Shown here piece after piece: positions 11,201 through 22,200 of a stretch of DNA of 64,000 nt. A program made the position numbers and the translations under genes. Position 1 is the first letter of the stretch, and each line of letters opens with the position of its first letter. This DNA is from Pterobdella sp. o SKG-2022 (Eukaryota; Annelida; Clitellata; Hirudinida; Piscicolidae), in NCBI GenBank assembly GCA_964035795.1, contig OZ038320.1:16262589-16326588 (forward strand), read 5' to 3'. The notes beneath the pieces were generated by a model. That model was not told the origin of the DNA. It did not search any database and saw only the letters and a program-made list of their open reading frames with translations.

Positions 11201-12010
11201 CCACGTCATCAAGTTGCTGAGCAGTCATCTCGTCAACGCACAAAAAAGCCCAGCTGGCAAACCAAGGCCTGAGCGGTATGGGAGTCAATCTTCGGAAATA
11301 CCAGTCCTACCAAACAGCCAGAAATTTTCTCACCATGGATGCAGATAGGTGAACACATCTTCGATACTTCCGGCAGCAAGACCATGGGCACCGAAGCCGA
11401 CAAGAAGTGGTCATTGCAACAACTGGAAGAATGTTGGAACACCTTCGACCTGGTTGTGTATACCGATGGATCAGCAACAATAGGGACCGTAACAGGTGGT
11501 GGTTGAAGTGTCGTTACTACTGACCACCCTAATGACCCTCAAGTTCTCTGCTCTTTTGCCATTCCCACTGGCAAATGGTGTTCCTCTTACCAGGCGGAAA
11601 TAAAAACGGAAGAAAACGTTCCAAAAACCCGAATTGTCAGTGATAGCCAATCTGTCTTACTTCGCATTCAGGCAACGCATCCATCCCAACCGTGCAACGA
11701 CAAGGATGAACACAACATCCTCAAAACGCTTTCGACGCTGACGGCCTGAAGTTGCCAGGTTAACTTTATGTGGTGCTTGGACCACTGTGGCATCACCGGC
11801 AACAAGCTAGCAGATGCTCAGACGAAGAAAAGGGCTGACGCTGACCAAACGGACGTTGACCATCGCTACACCACAGCCAAAGCGATGATAAGCCGAGCAA
11901 CGAGGGGCGGGCCGTCATCGCATGAACTCACTCAGTGGCGATAGAAGATCCAAGGTCAACAGAAAAGAAGAAGGCCAACTGGAAAAAAGAGATCGGGTGA
12001 TGTAAGGCCG
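8240..12010 (+). mobile_element. I-clade-like LINE with RNase H domain
   Basis: This is the most complete multi-domain element of the left third. In order: a PHD/ORF1-like zinc finger at 8310-8480 (CAKCKNPISHKTSRAICNDC, then HYHLVC); an endonuclease to about 9560 (ADLNAHNQIWDKHA, SSDHRPIL); a linker; a reverse transcriptase at 10140-10610 (MALIDYSRAYDKVW, SLFADDVAIW) with its thumb to 11100 (IPKFLGVTYDRQLTY); and an RNase H-like domain at about 11450-11900 (VYTDGSA, then VSDSQSVLLRI). The RT appears deleted between LNPSKAP and the next block (near 10180). Stops are present throughout. RNase H plus a YxDD-type RT points to the I superclade. Its GC content is clearly higher than that of flanking DNA. 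Confidence 0.85.
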
Positions 12011-12029
12011 CCTTCTTTCACTTATTGCT

Positions 12030-12075
12030 CAACAACAACATCATCATCATCATTTTTATTACTATTATCATTGTT
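12030..12075 (+). repeat. (CAA)n(CATCAT)n tail
   Basis: A short CAACAACAACATCATCATCATC run directly follows the RNase H region of the preceding LINE and is best read as its 3' tail. Confidence 0.6.
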
Positions 12076-12249
12076 TTTCTCACGGCTAAGCTGGTTAAGA
12101 ATTTGGTACCGAGTTTTTTTCAAAAGCCTAGAGTGACCAAAATCTAATTTTCTTGACTCCTTTCCAGCACTTTTCTCAAAATAAACCCACTATCAAGTAA
12201 GGCTGATTTTTGTATTTTTTCGAAAGATATATTTACGGCAATGAGTTTG

Positions 12250-13390
12250 AGATAAATAGTTAATTTATTTGTTATTGTTCCTCCAATTATGTGACTTCTT
12301 CAAGGCTTCAGCCATCTCACTTTTCTTATTATTGCTCCCTTTGTTGTCCCGAATCATGCTTTCTATCCATGGAGCACAATCATTGTGGGACTTTTTCCCA
12401 TTCCAAGTATCCTCTCAGAAAGTTTCAATTTCTTCATTTGTTGGAGGTTCTTTCACAACTATTGTGGCTTGTGAGTTTTCTCTTTAAAACCTTTTTGCAT
12501 CTGTTTCGAATATATTATTCTGTTCATGAAAGTCACGTCTTTTATTCAGTCTTCCAAGCTTTGCGTTTTTAGTTGTAGTTTATGTAAAGGTTCTTTTTTG
12601 ATATTGGCTATTTAATTGAGAGTCTTTATATTCTATTTTGTTCTGTTTTTTTTCTTTTTTTGAATTCATTCCATTTTTCTTTTGTAATTCACTAAATAAA
12701 AGAATATTTTTTATAGTTTTCAATTTTATTCGCTAATTTCTTTTTCCACTTTGGTATAAGTATATTATTTTTAATTTTAGTTGCTTTTGTTTTTATAGCA
12801 CAATTGTATTGAAGAACTTTTGATGTAGCGTAAATGAAATTGTTTAGTGCTGTCAAATATGGGTTTATTTCATTAAAAAGTTGTTTACTGTTTCATTTCC
12901 CAAAGCAAAGAGAATTTTAAATTTTTGGTTTTTTAAATTTTCATCAAGGGTTCTCTTTTGCTCCCTTCAACCGCTTTTTGTCTGACCATGTTATTTTTTT
13001 CAACGCTAAAACCACAATTTAACCCTTTTTTTTCTACAACTTTTTTCCCACCAACTTCATCTTTGCAACTTATATTACCATTATGCTTAAGATCACTAAT
13101 TACTTTTTTTTACACTCACTTATTTCCTTTCTACCATTAACCAAATTGTTTCTTATTATTTTATCACCATTCATTTTGTCTATACTCTTTTCTATATTAT
13201 TTTTCTTGTTTTCATCTTTTTTTTGAATCTTCAATGGCTGATTCACGAATTATTTCAAGTTCAACTTTCGTCAGCTTTTCACTTTGTATTACATACCTTA
13301 TCTGATTTTTCATTATTAACGTTGTTTCGCATGCTCTATGTAATGAAGGTGCCATTAGTGTTGTTACTACAACGTGGTTTTTCTAGCGTT
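12250..13390 (-). mobile_element. LINE linker fragment, decayed
   Basis: Near 12480-12270 the minus strand encodes VVKEPPTNEEIETF, stop, EDTWNGKKSHNDCAPWIESM. This pattern resembles the stretch between the N-terminal coiled region and the RT in R4/R2-like and related LINEs. Sequence to the right on the same strand is Lys/Glu-rich and broken (for example YVIQSEKLTKVELEIIRES). No RT core remains. Confidence 0.55.
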
Positions 13391-13445
13391 TAGAAAAACA
13401 GTGAATAAACTCTTTATAGTCTTTTCTAGTCCATTTTAATCTTTT

Positions 13446-13913
13446 TTATTTTTGATTGAATACCCATAAGCCTAAGAGGTCAAAATTGAGGAAAATTCCG
13501 TTTTGGTGTTTGTAAAGATTTTCATTTTGAAGAGAGTTAGCACCAGTTACAAATTTTTCATTCTCAGTCTGGTCACTCACCGAGAAAACGCGTTCTTTTA
13601 TTGACTGCGGAAAGAACAATGCGAGGAGTATTTTTGGTATTATCATTTCTCTTAGTAACTTTACTTTTTTTTCAGAATGAGACTTAGTTTTTTCAATGGA
13701 TTTCTTTACCTTTTTCGCATTGGCAGGGTTTTCAACATTTTCAAAATTTTTCGTCTTATAAGTGTTATCATTATTATTATTACCAAGTAAATCACCATCG
13801 TTATTAATTATTTCAGTATTTTCTAGGTCCCATATATTTCCATAGTTTTTTGTGTCATCATTTTTGTTATTACTTAAATTGAATGTTTCTAAGTACGCAC
13901 TGTTCTTTATCAT
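13446..13913 (-). other. Open frame, 155 codons, unassigned
   Basis: An uninterrupted minus-strand frame, rich in Asn, Lys and Asp (NNNNDNTYKTKNFENVENP) with a Lys-rich segment near residues 65-85. I recognise no domain. It sits between a LINE linker and a Penelope-like relic on the same strand. It could be the N-terminal part of either, or a chance frame in biased DNA. Confidence 0.3.
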
Positions 13914-13979
13914 ATTATCATTTGGGATTATTTTTTCTAAATATTTGTTTCTCCTAAATTTATTCTATTTTATCAATTT

Positions 13980-15190
13980 TGCTTTAATAACGGTCACCAC
14001 CATCGATTTGCTTGTGAAGCAGCCCATTGGTTGTGAACAAACTCTTTGTTGTTGCTCTGAGTAATAACTTAGAGAAAATCTGTCTGAAGCAGAAGCAAGA
14101 AAGTTTCTCTTTTTCATTAACCGCTTTAGTGATATACTTAATCGTCTCTTTCACCGTCACGTTCGTAAACAGGGATTCAATGTGGCACGAGACCTCTTTT
14201 TCATCTGGATGTAGTAGAGAAAGTTTATCTATTTTAGAGGGAAAAGTTTGCGTGTTCGCTATTGTGTACTGGTTTGTAACGATTGGTTGCGAATATTTAG
14301 CCAAAAATTTAACCAAGTTGTAAAAACAGGTACCTGTCTGATCACTGATTAGCCGCATTTTCAAATTTTGTTTATTTATATCAGATAGTCTCTCATTTTT
14401 ATGTTTTAGCAATAGCGAAAATTCTTGCTGGTTGATGGGATGATGGTCTGATGAAACCATATTCTTTTTATGTTTTTTAGGTGTCTGAGAAGGAACTCTC
14501 AAAACGATGTGAAGTCCTTAATTATGGTACTCTCAACTTGTACGTATTTACCACCTTCAATCCTTTCGTCGATCATCTTTTGAATCAACTTCTGGTAGTC
14601 CGACTTGTCAAAAATGGCCACACTAGAGTTCTTATTCTTGTCAACATTGAAATATCATAGTTTGCTCTCAAGTTCTTGAGTAGGTTAAGTGTCGTCTTTC
14701 GAATGTTCAACGTTCTTAGCGAGAAAATTCTTTTTCAAAAATTCGTAAAAAGATTCTTTTTCATTGTTCCGTATGTATTTATTTGGTTTTTCCGCTAAAG
14801 CTTCCAACTCCAGGTCTAGATTCCTTTTAGTATTCCTGTGCTTGTTGACAAAACCTTGGTTAAGTCCTTTCTTGAGTTCTTCTAAATTAAGATTTTTGAA
14901 AGAAGAGAGCTTGATTATTGGAACTTCATAGTCGAATGGCACTTTTCTTGCCTCTTAGCTTCAACAGTTTGTTGGTTTTGGTTTTCAATTGTTTCCGGTT
15001 TTGTCTGGATAATGAATTTTTAATTGCATGACATATAACTTTTGACCAAGCATTTCCCAGAAGTTTGGTTAGTATATTTTCTAATCGTGACACTTCACAA
15101 GACATGATTTTCAAATCTGTATTGTGTTCCTGGAAGTGTTCTTTCAGTATTTTCTTACTAACCTTTATAACACTTTTTTCATTCAGAAGT
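13980..15190 (-). mobile_element. Penelope-like element RT fragment
   Basis: Read right to left, there is an N-terminal basic region (15114-14926), a Leu/Glu/Lys-rich region (14942-14685) and then an RT block at 14502-13984. The RT block carries KMRLISDQTGTCFYNLVKFL, then SQPIV, CHIESLFTNVTVKETIKYI and LHKQIDGG. These match Penelope RT blocks (RPIVS...YNLAKFLA; DVVSLFTNVP; YxQxDG). It ends just after the QxDG block, before the YADD core, so the catalytic site and any GIY-YIG domain are missing. Confidence 0.75.
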
Positions 15191-15439
15191 TAGCCTTTAA
15201 CCTTAACAAAAACCGAGATTACCCATGATTTAGGGCCTGCTTTATGAAAGCGATGCTTGATGCCGTTTTCTGGAAAGCTTGTGTTTTGTTTTTTAGTTTC
15301 GATATAATTCTGGCTATGGTTTCAAAAAAGTGAAAAATATTTTTTTAATCTATGATTAGTGTCAAAGCCACCTTCCCAATCAGAACACACTTGAAACAAA
15401 AGTCATGGAGCAGCCATCCTTAACTAAAAGAATTATCTA

Positions 15440-16370
15440 CCAATCAAAAACTGATATGGCTGAAAATGAGATCCTAGGTGAAAAACACTACCAAAGATGG
15501 AAACCTAAAAAAACCCAAAAAACAATATATAAAAAAATTGAAAAATAAAGCCAAAACACACTTTAATAACTGGTTGGACAGTCAATTGATGAAAATTGAA
15601 AACTCTCCAGATGACATGAAAATGCTCCAAGTAGTGAAATTTCTCAATCTGAAAAAAACCACAAAGATAATAGCTGAGCTGAAAGATGGAAGAAACTACT
15701 TTGAGAAAAATTCTACCATAAAGACTTAACTGCACAACAAATACTATTGACTCCTACACCGAGCTTTCGAAAATATATAACTATCAAGTTGTAGAACTAA
15801 TTTAAGAAATGAAAAATAGAAAGTGTCAAGATAGCGATGACTTTAACGCAGAACTTTTAAACATGCACATAAGAGTGTATCAATAATTATAGAAGTGTTC
15901 AATCGTGCCATTACTCTGGGTGAAGAAATTAGGGTTAACTCAGCCATACTACTATCCATAGCTAAACCAAATAAAACACCAAAATTAGAAAATATCAGGC
16001 TTATCTGCATAGTGCTCATATTAAGAAAAATTCTATCCAATATCACTTTCAACAGAATACGCAAAGCAGCAAGAGTTCATTGGCCCTACTCAACGACTTT
16101 CATAAAAGGTAGATCAACGGCAGAAATCCTATGGACTTACCGTTTCAACATGGCAACTGTATACAAAACAGAGAAAAACCTTACAGTAACAGGCATAGAT
16201 ATACCAGCTGCCTTCGACGCCATAGACAAACCCTTATTCCTCGACATATTTAAAAAGTTTTTACCTTTAGACGACATAACACTAATAAATTATCTCCTAT
16301 CAAACACCTCTCTAACAATTAAAATGGACAATAACACCACTCCATTCAATACAACAGTAGGCGATACTTG
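15440..16370 (+). mobile_element. LINE fragment, RT N-terminal half
   Basis: A Lys-rich linker (15478-15729) is followed by RT blocks at 15895-16371: AKPNKTPKLENIRLIC, STTFIKGRSTAEILW, TGIDIPAAFDAIDKPL. The block with the first catalytic Asp (IDIPAAFDAID) is intact in this copy. The frame stops at TVGDT where a different LINE 3' piece begins. Related sequence with IQGIDLSSAFDSVNRE lies on the minus strand at 35.1-35.3 kb, and the likely C-terminal part resumes at 17.43 kb. Confidence 0.75.
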
Positions 16371-17310
16371 AATCTGGTATTAAAAACACTTTCCAAAAAG
16401 CAGTCTATTCTTTCACATATGTTCTCCCGTCTATTGCTAATCGATTCTCACCCGGCTCTTTTTCTATTACGTAATTGTTTTTTCATACCTAAACTTTCAT
16501 ACATATTAAGTTCACCCGATGAATTGGGCAAAATTGACGGCATACTTCGTAAGTGTGCCTTTGTCTTACTTGAAACCAAATCCTCGCACTTGTTTTTTTG
16601 AGGCTTCTCAACCCTACACTGGTGCTTGGCTTACTGCCCTTCTTGCTTCATCTTTAGGCGACCTGCTTTCAAACAATTGTCTCCGTTACGCTTTGGCTCT
16701 TCATACTGGCTCTAACGTGTGTCAAAATTTCATTTGTCGTTGTGTTAAAGAAGTTAATAAGTTTGAGCAGCATCCTCTTTCATGCGTTAAAAGCGGAAGC
16801 TGTTATTCTCGTCATTGTGCTTTAAATGTCGCTGGCTTTAATTCAATCCTTGAACCTTCAACTTTGATGCTAGTAAAAGGCCCAACGGCGTTGCTGTTTT
16901 TCCGTATAAAGAAGGAAAGTCCTTGACTTTGGATGTCACCTGTACGGACACGTTTTCTGCATCCGCATTTCTCAATTCGGCAGTCCCTCCAGGCCTTCTG
17001 CTCGTAATGCGGAGATTTCAAAAATCGTCAAATACGCATTTCTTTACTCCTGTAGCGGTTGAAACTTCTGGAGTTTTGGTCCAGTTACTAGAAGTTTTTT
17101 ATTCGAACTGGGCAACAAAATGAAGGAGCGTATCTCTGTCAAGCTGAAGACAAGCTGGCTTTTTCAACGTTTGTTGATTGCTATAGTCAGAAGTAACTAT
17201 CTGAGCCTTACCATGTCCTACAAAACTGGCAAGGCACAGTAAGACGCAACTTTGAATAGCGCACAACCATGAAGATAGTAATAATAAATTAATGAAAATA
17301 ATAATAAGCA
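16371..17310 (+). mobile_element. LINE ORF2 C-terminal fragment
   Basis: The frames encode HPALFLLRNCFFIPKLSYIL, ASQPYTGAWLTALLASSLGD, a Cys/His stretch (CRCVKEVNKFEQHPLSCVKS), SRHCALN, and LTLDVTCTDTFS. This series is a recurring C-terminal region of invertebrate LINE polyproteins. It is broken by frameshifts at about 16520 and 16900. It interrupts another LINE whose parts lie at 15.44-16.37 and 17.43-17.92 kb, so this is probably the younger insertion. Confidence 0.7.
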
Positions 17311-17429
17311 TAGTAATAAGTTTTTATTACTCATTATTTATGTTTTATTGAGTTCATTCATTTATATTATTGTGAGTTAAATGGTTCCCCTAATAAACTG
17401 CGTATACTCTTTTAAAAAACGTTGAAACT

Positions 17430-17915
17430 CTGGATAAAAAATAAAAATGGCAAACAGAAAAAATTGAAGATTTTTAACGCATACATCGCGCCAATACTTC
17501 TCTACAACTGCGGCACACGGGCTTTGACTAAAACCATCGAAGATCGACTTAACTCATTTTATAGGCGTCTTCTCCGCAGAGTCATCGGTATATTCTGACC
17601 GGAAAAAATAAATAACGAAGATCTATATCTTGCAACAAAACAACAAGAATTGAGCAAGATTATAAGATTCAAAAGACTAACTTTACTAGGCCATATATTA
17701 AGATTTGATTTGAGCACTTCTGCCCAAAAAGCCATAGAAAAGTACTTCGACGCACCATACATACCCACAAAAGAAAGACCGAAATCATCTTGGCTTTAGT
17801 GTTAAAAAACGAGCTTAAATGTATGGAAATCCCACTAAACAACAGAGAAGACCTAGAAAAACTAAGCATGCTGACAGCTGACAAAAAGATGTGGAAAAGG
17901 CAGATCAACAATTGA
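17430..17915 (+). mobile_element. LINE C-terminal fragment
   Basis: The plus strand encodes KIFNAYIAPILLYNCGTRAL, FYRRLLRRVIGIF, then a stop, QELSKIIRFKRLTLLGHILR and KERPKSSWL. This is the usual RT-distal pattern (SFYRRLLR, LLGHILR). It is likely the C terminus of the element starting at 15.44 kb. Confidence 0.7.
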
Positions 17916-17999
17916 CTCTGATTTGTTTTTTTCAACTATATTCTGTTTCAAAATGAAAGTTTAATAATAATATTAATAATATGATGTGAAAAATTATTT

Positions 18000-18290
18000 G
18001 CAGTGTTCACTTTGGCTAAAGAAGATTATTATGTTACTCATTTAGTTAATGAATGCAGCAAGTTGGCACAAAAAGAAGAAATGCTCCAGTATCAACAGCG
18101 GTTCATTAGAGCATCTTAAAAACAAACAATCTTACACATTCGAAACATTGGTATGAGCACAAAGCGGAAGCTGTTATGGAAAACTAAAAAGTTAAAATAT
18201 TATGTGATTTCAACATTTATGTTGACAAACTAATCATGGTAAGAGGCCCAGACATAGTTGTCATGAAGAAAGATCTGAAAGAATATTATA
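18000..18290 (+). mobile_element. LINE C-terminal fragment
   Basis: An open plus-strand frame gives HWYEHKAEAVMEN, stop, KVKILCDFNIYVDKLI, then RGPDIVVMKKD. This resembles the conserved stretch VKILWDFNIQTDK-IEARRPDIVV of many invertebrate LINEs. The tandem repeat at 18.3 kb follows immediately. Confidence 0.65.
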
Positions 18291-18294
18291 AGGT

Positions 18295-18450
18295 TTTTCA
18301 ATTCAATTCAAAATCTTTGCAATTGCCTACCAAATCTTTGCAATTGTCTACCAAATCTTTGCAATTGACTTTCAAATCTTTGCATATGTGCACCAAATCA
18401 TTGCATTTGCTTACAAAATTTTTGCAATTGATTACCAAATTTCAAAAAAA
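18295..18450 (+). repeat. 21-bp minisatellite, about 7 units
   Basis: Units read approximately AAATCTTTGCAATTGTCTACC, with decay toward the right end. The repeat is in frame over an open stretch and would encode heptads of the form KSLQLxT. The frame continues upstream into LINE sequence, so this is most likely a non-coding satellite that happens to stay open. Confidence 0.8.
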
Positions 18451-18480
18451 AATTAAGTTTGATTATTCAAAAAATAATAA

Positions 18481-19216
18481 CGAAATTTTTTAAAAATTTT
18501 ATTTTTCAAGTTCAAAATAAATTTTTTAAATTGAAATAAAAAAACCGAAAAAAAAATTTTTTTTGAGGTATTTTGAGCTTCTCTCTGAAAAGTACCAAGT
18601 ACCGTGTTCTTTAGTATAAAGAAGTCAAGAAAATTAGATTTTTGCCACCAATTTTTAGTGGTGCCCTCGGAGCTTTGAGCAAAGATTTTGAAAATTAAAT
18701 GAATATGTTAGAAATAAGAACGAAAGTTGAAGTAACATAAAACAATTCACTGTTGAAACGGCGAGGATCGTGAGGAAAGTTTTGGAGCTTGGTTTAAAGC
18801 TCTAAATAGCCCTTGGTCATTTGTTATGACCCACCTAGCTAGATAAATCACGGCAATCTTAATGCTAGAAGAGAAAAAAATAATAACAAGAATTTTGAAC
18901 TTTTTTTCCACATGTTAGTTTTTTTTTCTGAAACTTCTAATTTTTGTATTTGAATTTTGGCTATTTATTTTTTTTCACAAGTCTTGAAACCTTTTATTAC
19001 TTTAATAGCGTTAAAAAATCTATATTAGATAAAATACGTTTAAAAAAAATTATAAAAACAAAATAAATTTAAAATTTTAACTATATTTTTTAAAAATTAT
19101 AAAGGAATCAGAAACGTTCAAAATGATAACAATAATTAATTAAGAATCTTTGATTGTTTTATCGTATATTGTTTTGGTTACATAAATTCAATTACCTTTT
19201 ACAACCCGTTGTGATT
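18481..19216. promoter_or_regulatory. Upstream region of RED/IK
   Basis: AT-rich sequence without transposon ORFs lies between the minisatellite and the RED/IK start codon. The promoter and 5' UTR should lie here by position. I see no motif strong enough to place a transcription start. Confidence 0.35.
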
Positions 19217-22200
19217 ATGACAGAAAGTAAGTTTTATTATTTGAAGAATTTTTTTAAAATATATTCAAATACATTTCAGCTGAGTCTTTTTCTAATCCTA
19301 TTGCACCAAATTATGTTCGAGGTTATAATGAAGATGAAGAAGATGAAAAGTAATTAGATTGAAAACACGTATTGTATACATTTTGATTCATGCAAAATAA
19401 TAAAATTTCAAGAACCAGAATGACAAACAGTGACTTTCGCAAGTTATTAATGACTCCTAGAGAGCCAGGAAGACAATCTCTCGGGACCACTCCTCGATTT
19501 GATCACAATGCTAAACCAAAACTAAAAATGTTCAAATTTATATTTTATTATTTATTAGTGATATGCTTGATAAAATCTTATTATATAAACATTCTTACCA
19601 GAGCACAGAAAAACACTGAGTCGGCGATTTTGAGAAAACAAAGAAAAAGGTAAATAAAATTATTTATTTTTTAAAATACTTTTACTCTTGGTTGATGATT
19701 ACAAATATACATTTTATCAATAATTAGTTTATCAAAAATTATTTAAGTTTATGCTAATAAATTCTAATTTGAAGAAAATTTTAGCAATGTTTTTAGTAAT
19801 TATTAATTTTGAAAATTTTTCTGTTTTCAAAGATTTTTTGTACTTTCAGTCACTATGCTCAATTAAAAAAAGAGGAAGATGAGAGAGAAAAAGAATTAAA
19901 GGAGAAATACAGAGATAGAGTAAGCTTTAGCTTATATTTTGTTTGATTTATATACATATTGGTCTTCTTAGGAAAATTATTGAAATTTCATCACATTTTT
20001 AAATTTTAAAAAGTTTTTGAAATATTATTAATGCATTCATACTTTTAAATTCTTAATGCTTTGTTGACATTATTTTTGAAAACTGACTGCATAGTTAATC
20101 TTTATTTGAATATTATCTATAAAAACTAGGCTAAAGAAAGGAGAGAAGGTACTGATAGTGCCACAACTGACATATCAACTACAATAAACTATAAGGCTGT
20201 GGCTCCTGAAGAACAAAAGTTAATAGATATAAAATTATTTTTATATATTTTTGTTTTTTTATTTGGCATTTGCTATCACTATCCTATGATCTGGTTTTAC
20301 ATATGTATTGTAGCTTTTTGAATTGAAACACCTTAATATCATCATCATCGTTTTACTTCATTTTTCCCTTTTCAAGAGGAGTTTGACAAAATTTTAAGTT
20401 TCCATAAACTTTTTTTGAAAGCCTGGCTTTCTTCTAACCCCAGTGTTTTAAATCTTCCATGTCTTCTTCGGCCTACCGACTGGTTTACACCCCTTGAGGT
20501 TCATATTGTACACCTTCAGTGTCAAACTGTCCTAAACACATTAATAGTTTTTTTTACAATTAGTTATTTGATTGCATATTCTTTGTTGTAATATTGTTGA
20601 ATTTACATTTGACTTTGGTAATGGTAGCTGTATAGTTTGTTTCTTTCATAGCAGTAAACATTAACCAACCCATTTTCGTATAACAATTTTCACTAAATCT
20701 GCTTTAAATTTCCTAGTTCTGAATTAAATTTTTCCAGAACTTAATCATATTTTTTGATTTATGGAAACAATTTTTATTTTTTCTTTTTTCATCACTTAAA
20801 TTTTTTGTGTATATATTATGCAGATAATTAAAATGTTTAAGTTTTGTTTCAAGTTAAATTTTTAGTATTACACCATGAATGTTGATTAAATTTTGTCCTC
20901 TTTTATATTGAAACCAACTTCATGGTGTCTGGATTTGTTCTCCGGTAAAATCATCAAATATTTATCTTTATTTTTGTTTCTATCATGTTTTTTGAAAAAA
21001 AAAGATTTTTTTTTCACACTTTGAAATTGTTTTCTTTTTTCAGAACGTCCAGGGAACCTAAATTCGTTTTTTCATAAACTTCTTTTTTCCCAATTTTTAT
21101 TGAAACGTTCCAAAGATTCTAGCAGCAGAATCACTAATCAGACATTTTAATTTTATTATGAAAAATTGCAAATATACTTATTATTTGAATCATCTACCCG
21201 AATTACTTACTTTTAGCTAAAAGGTATTTTTTTGGTTGGAATTTCATAACATAATACAAGTTTAACTTATTAAATCATTTAAAACAGGGAAGCAAATTAT
21301 GCAGCAAGGAGGAAACGTGTGATAGAGGAATCCAAATACATGGGTGGAGACATGGAACACACTCACTTGGTCAAGGGGCTTGATTATTCCTTGCTTGAAA
21401 AGGTCTTCAATCATTTCTTAAATTTATTCTTTTATTTTTTTTTGTAAAAAAAAATTTTTAATTTAAAAAGTTATTTTTTTGGTCTTTAAGACACACCTGG
21501 CTCCACTGTTATTATATATATATCATCCAGCACTTAGGTATTTTTTTTCATTAGCTGTTTTATAGTTTTGTTTTTAGCACTAGTTAACCTTGAAAGGAAG
21601 TTTAAGAAAATCATTTTTACACATTGAGGAGTCATCAAAGATGAAGTCTTACAGCAGTTTTTGTGTTATAGATTCTAAGCCTTACAAACAGCTTTGTTAA
21701 TGCATCCATTTCTTTTAGCTTAATTTTGCAGATCTAGTAAATTATAGAATGATTGTGGTAATAAAGTTTTTGCAAAAAAACGATTGTTGGGGTCTCTGTG
21801 AAAACTAAAAAATGATAAATATAAATTTCCAAGATCTGTTTATTTGACAACATAAGTTAGTTGGTAAAGCTTACTTGGCATTGCATGACTTTTTTCATCT
21901 CTCTATCATTATTACTATTACTAAGATTTTTATTGCGCGCAATTTAAAAAAAAATTTGCTTCAGAGACGTTAAAAAGTTTGTGAGGAATTATAAATGTAA
22001 GATACACTTACGAAAAGCTTTGTGTATTAACCCGTTTGTGCCCATTGATCTCATATGAGTTGACTCACATCTAACAGTTTTACTAATTATTGGTTAATAT
22101 TTATCAAAATCCAATTAATTTTTTTCATAAACTAGGGTTATATCTTTAATATTGAATTTATTTTTCTTGACTTTTCAATTTTAATTTTGGGATATTTAAG

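Noticed and set aside
18295..18450. CRISPR-like array
   Set aside because: Units are contiguous 21-mers without spacers in a eukaryotic genome; it is a minisatellite.
19154..19357. A 67-residue protein upstream of RED/IK
   Set aside because: It spans RED/IK exons 1 and 2 and the intron between them; the homologous reading needs splicing.
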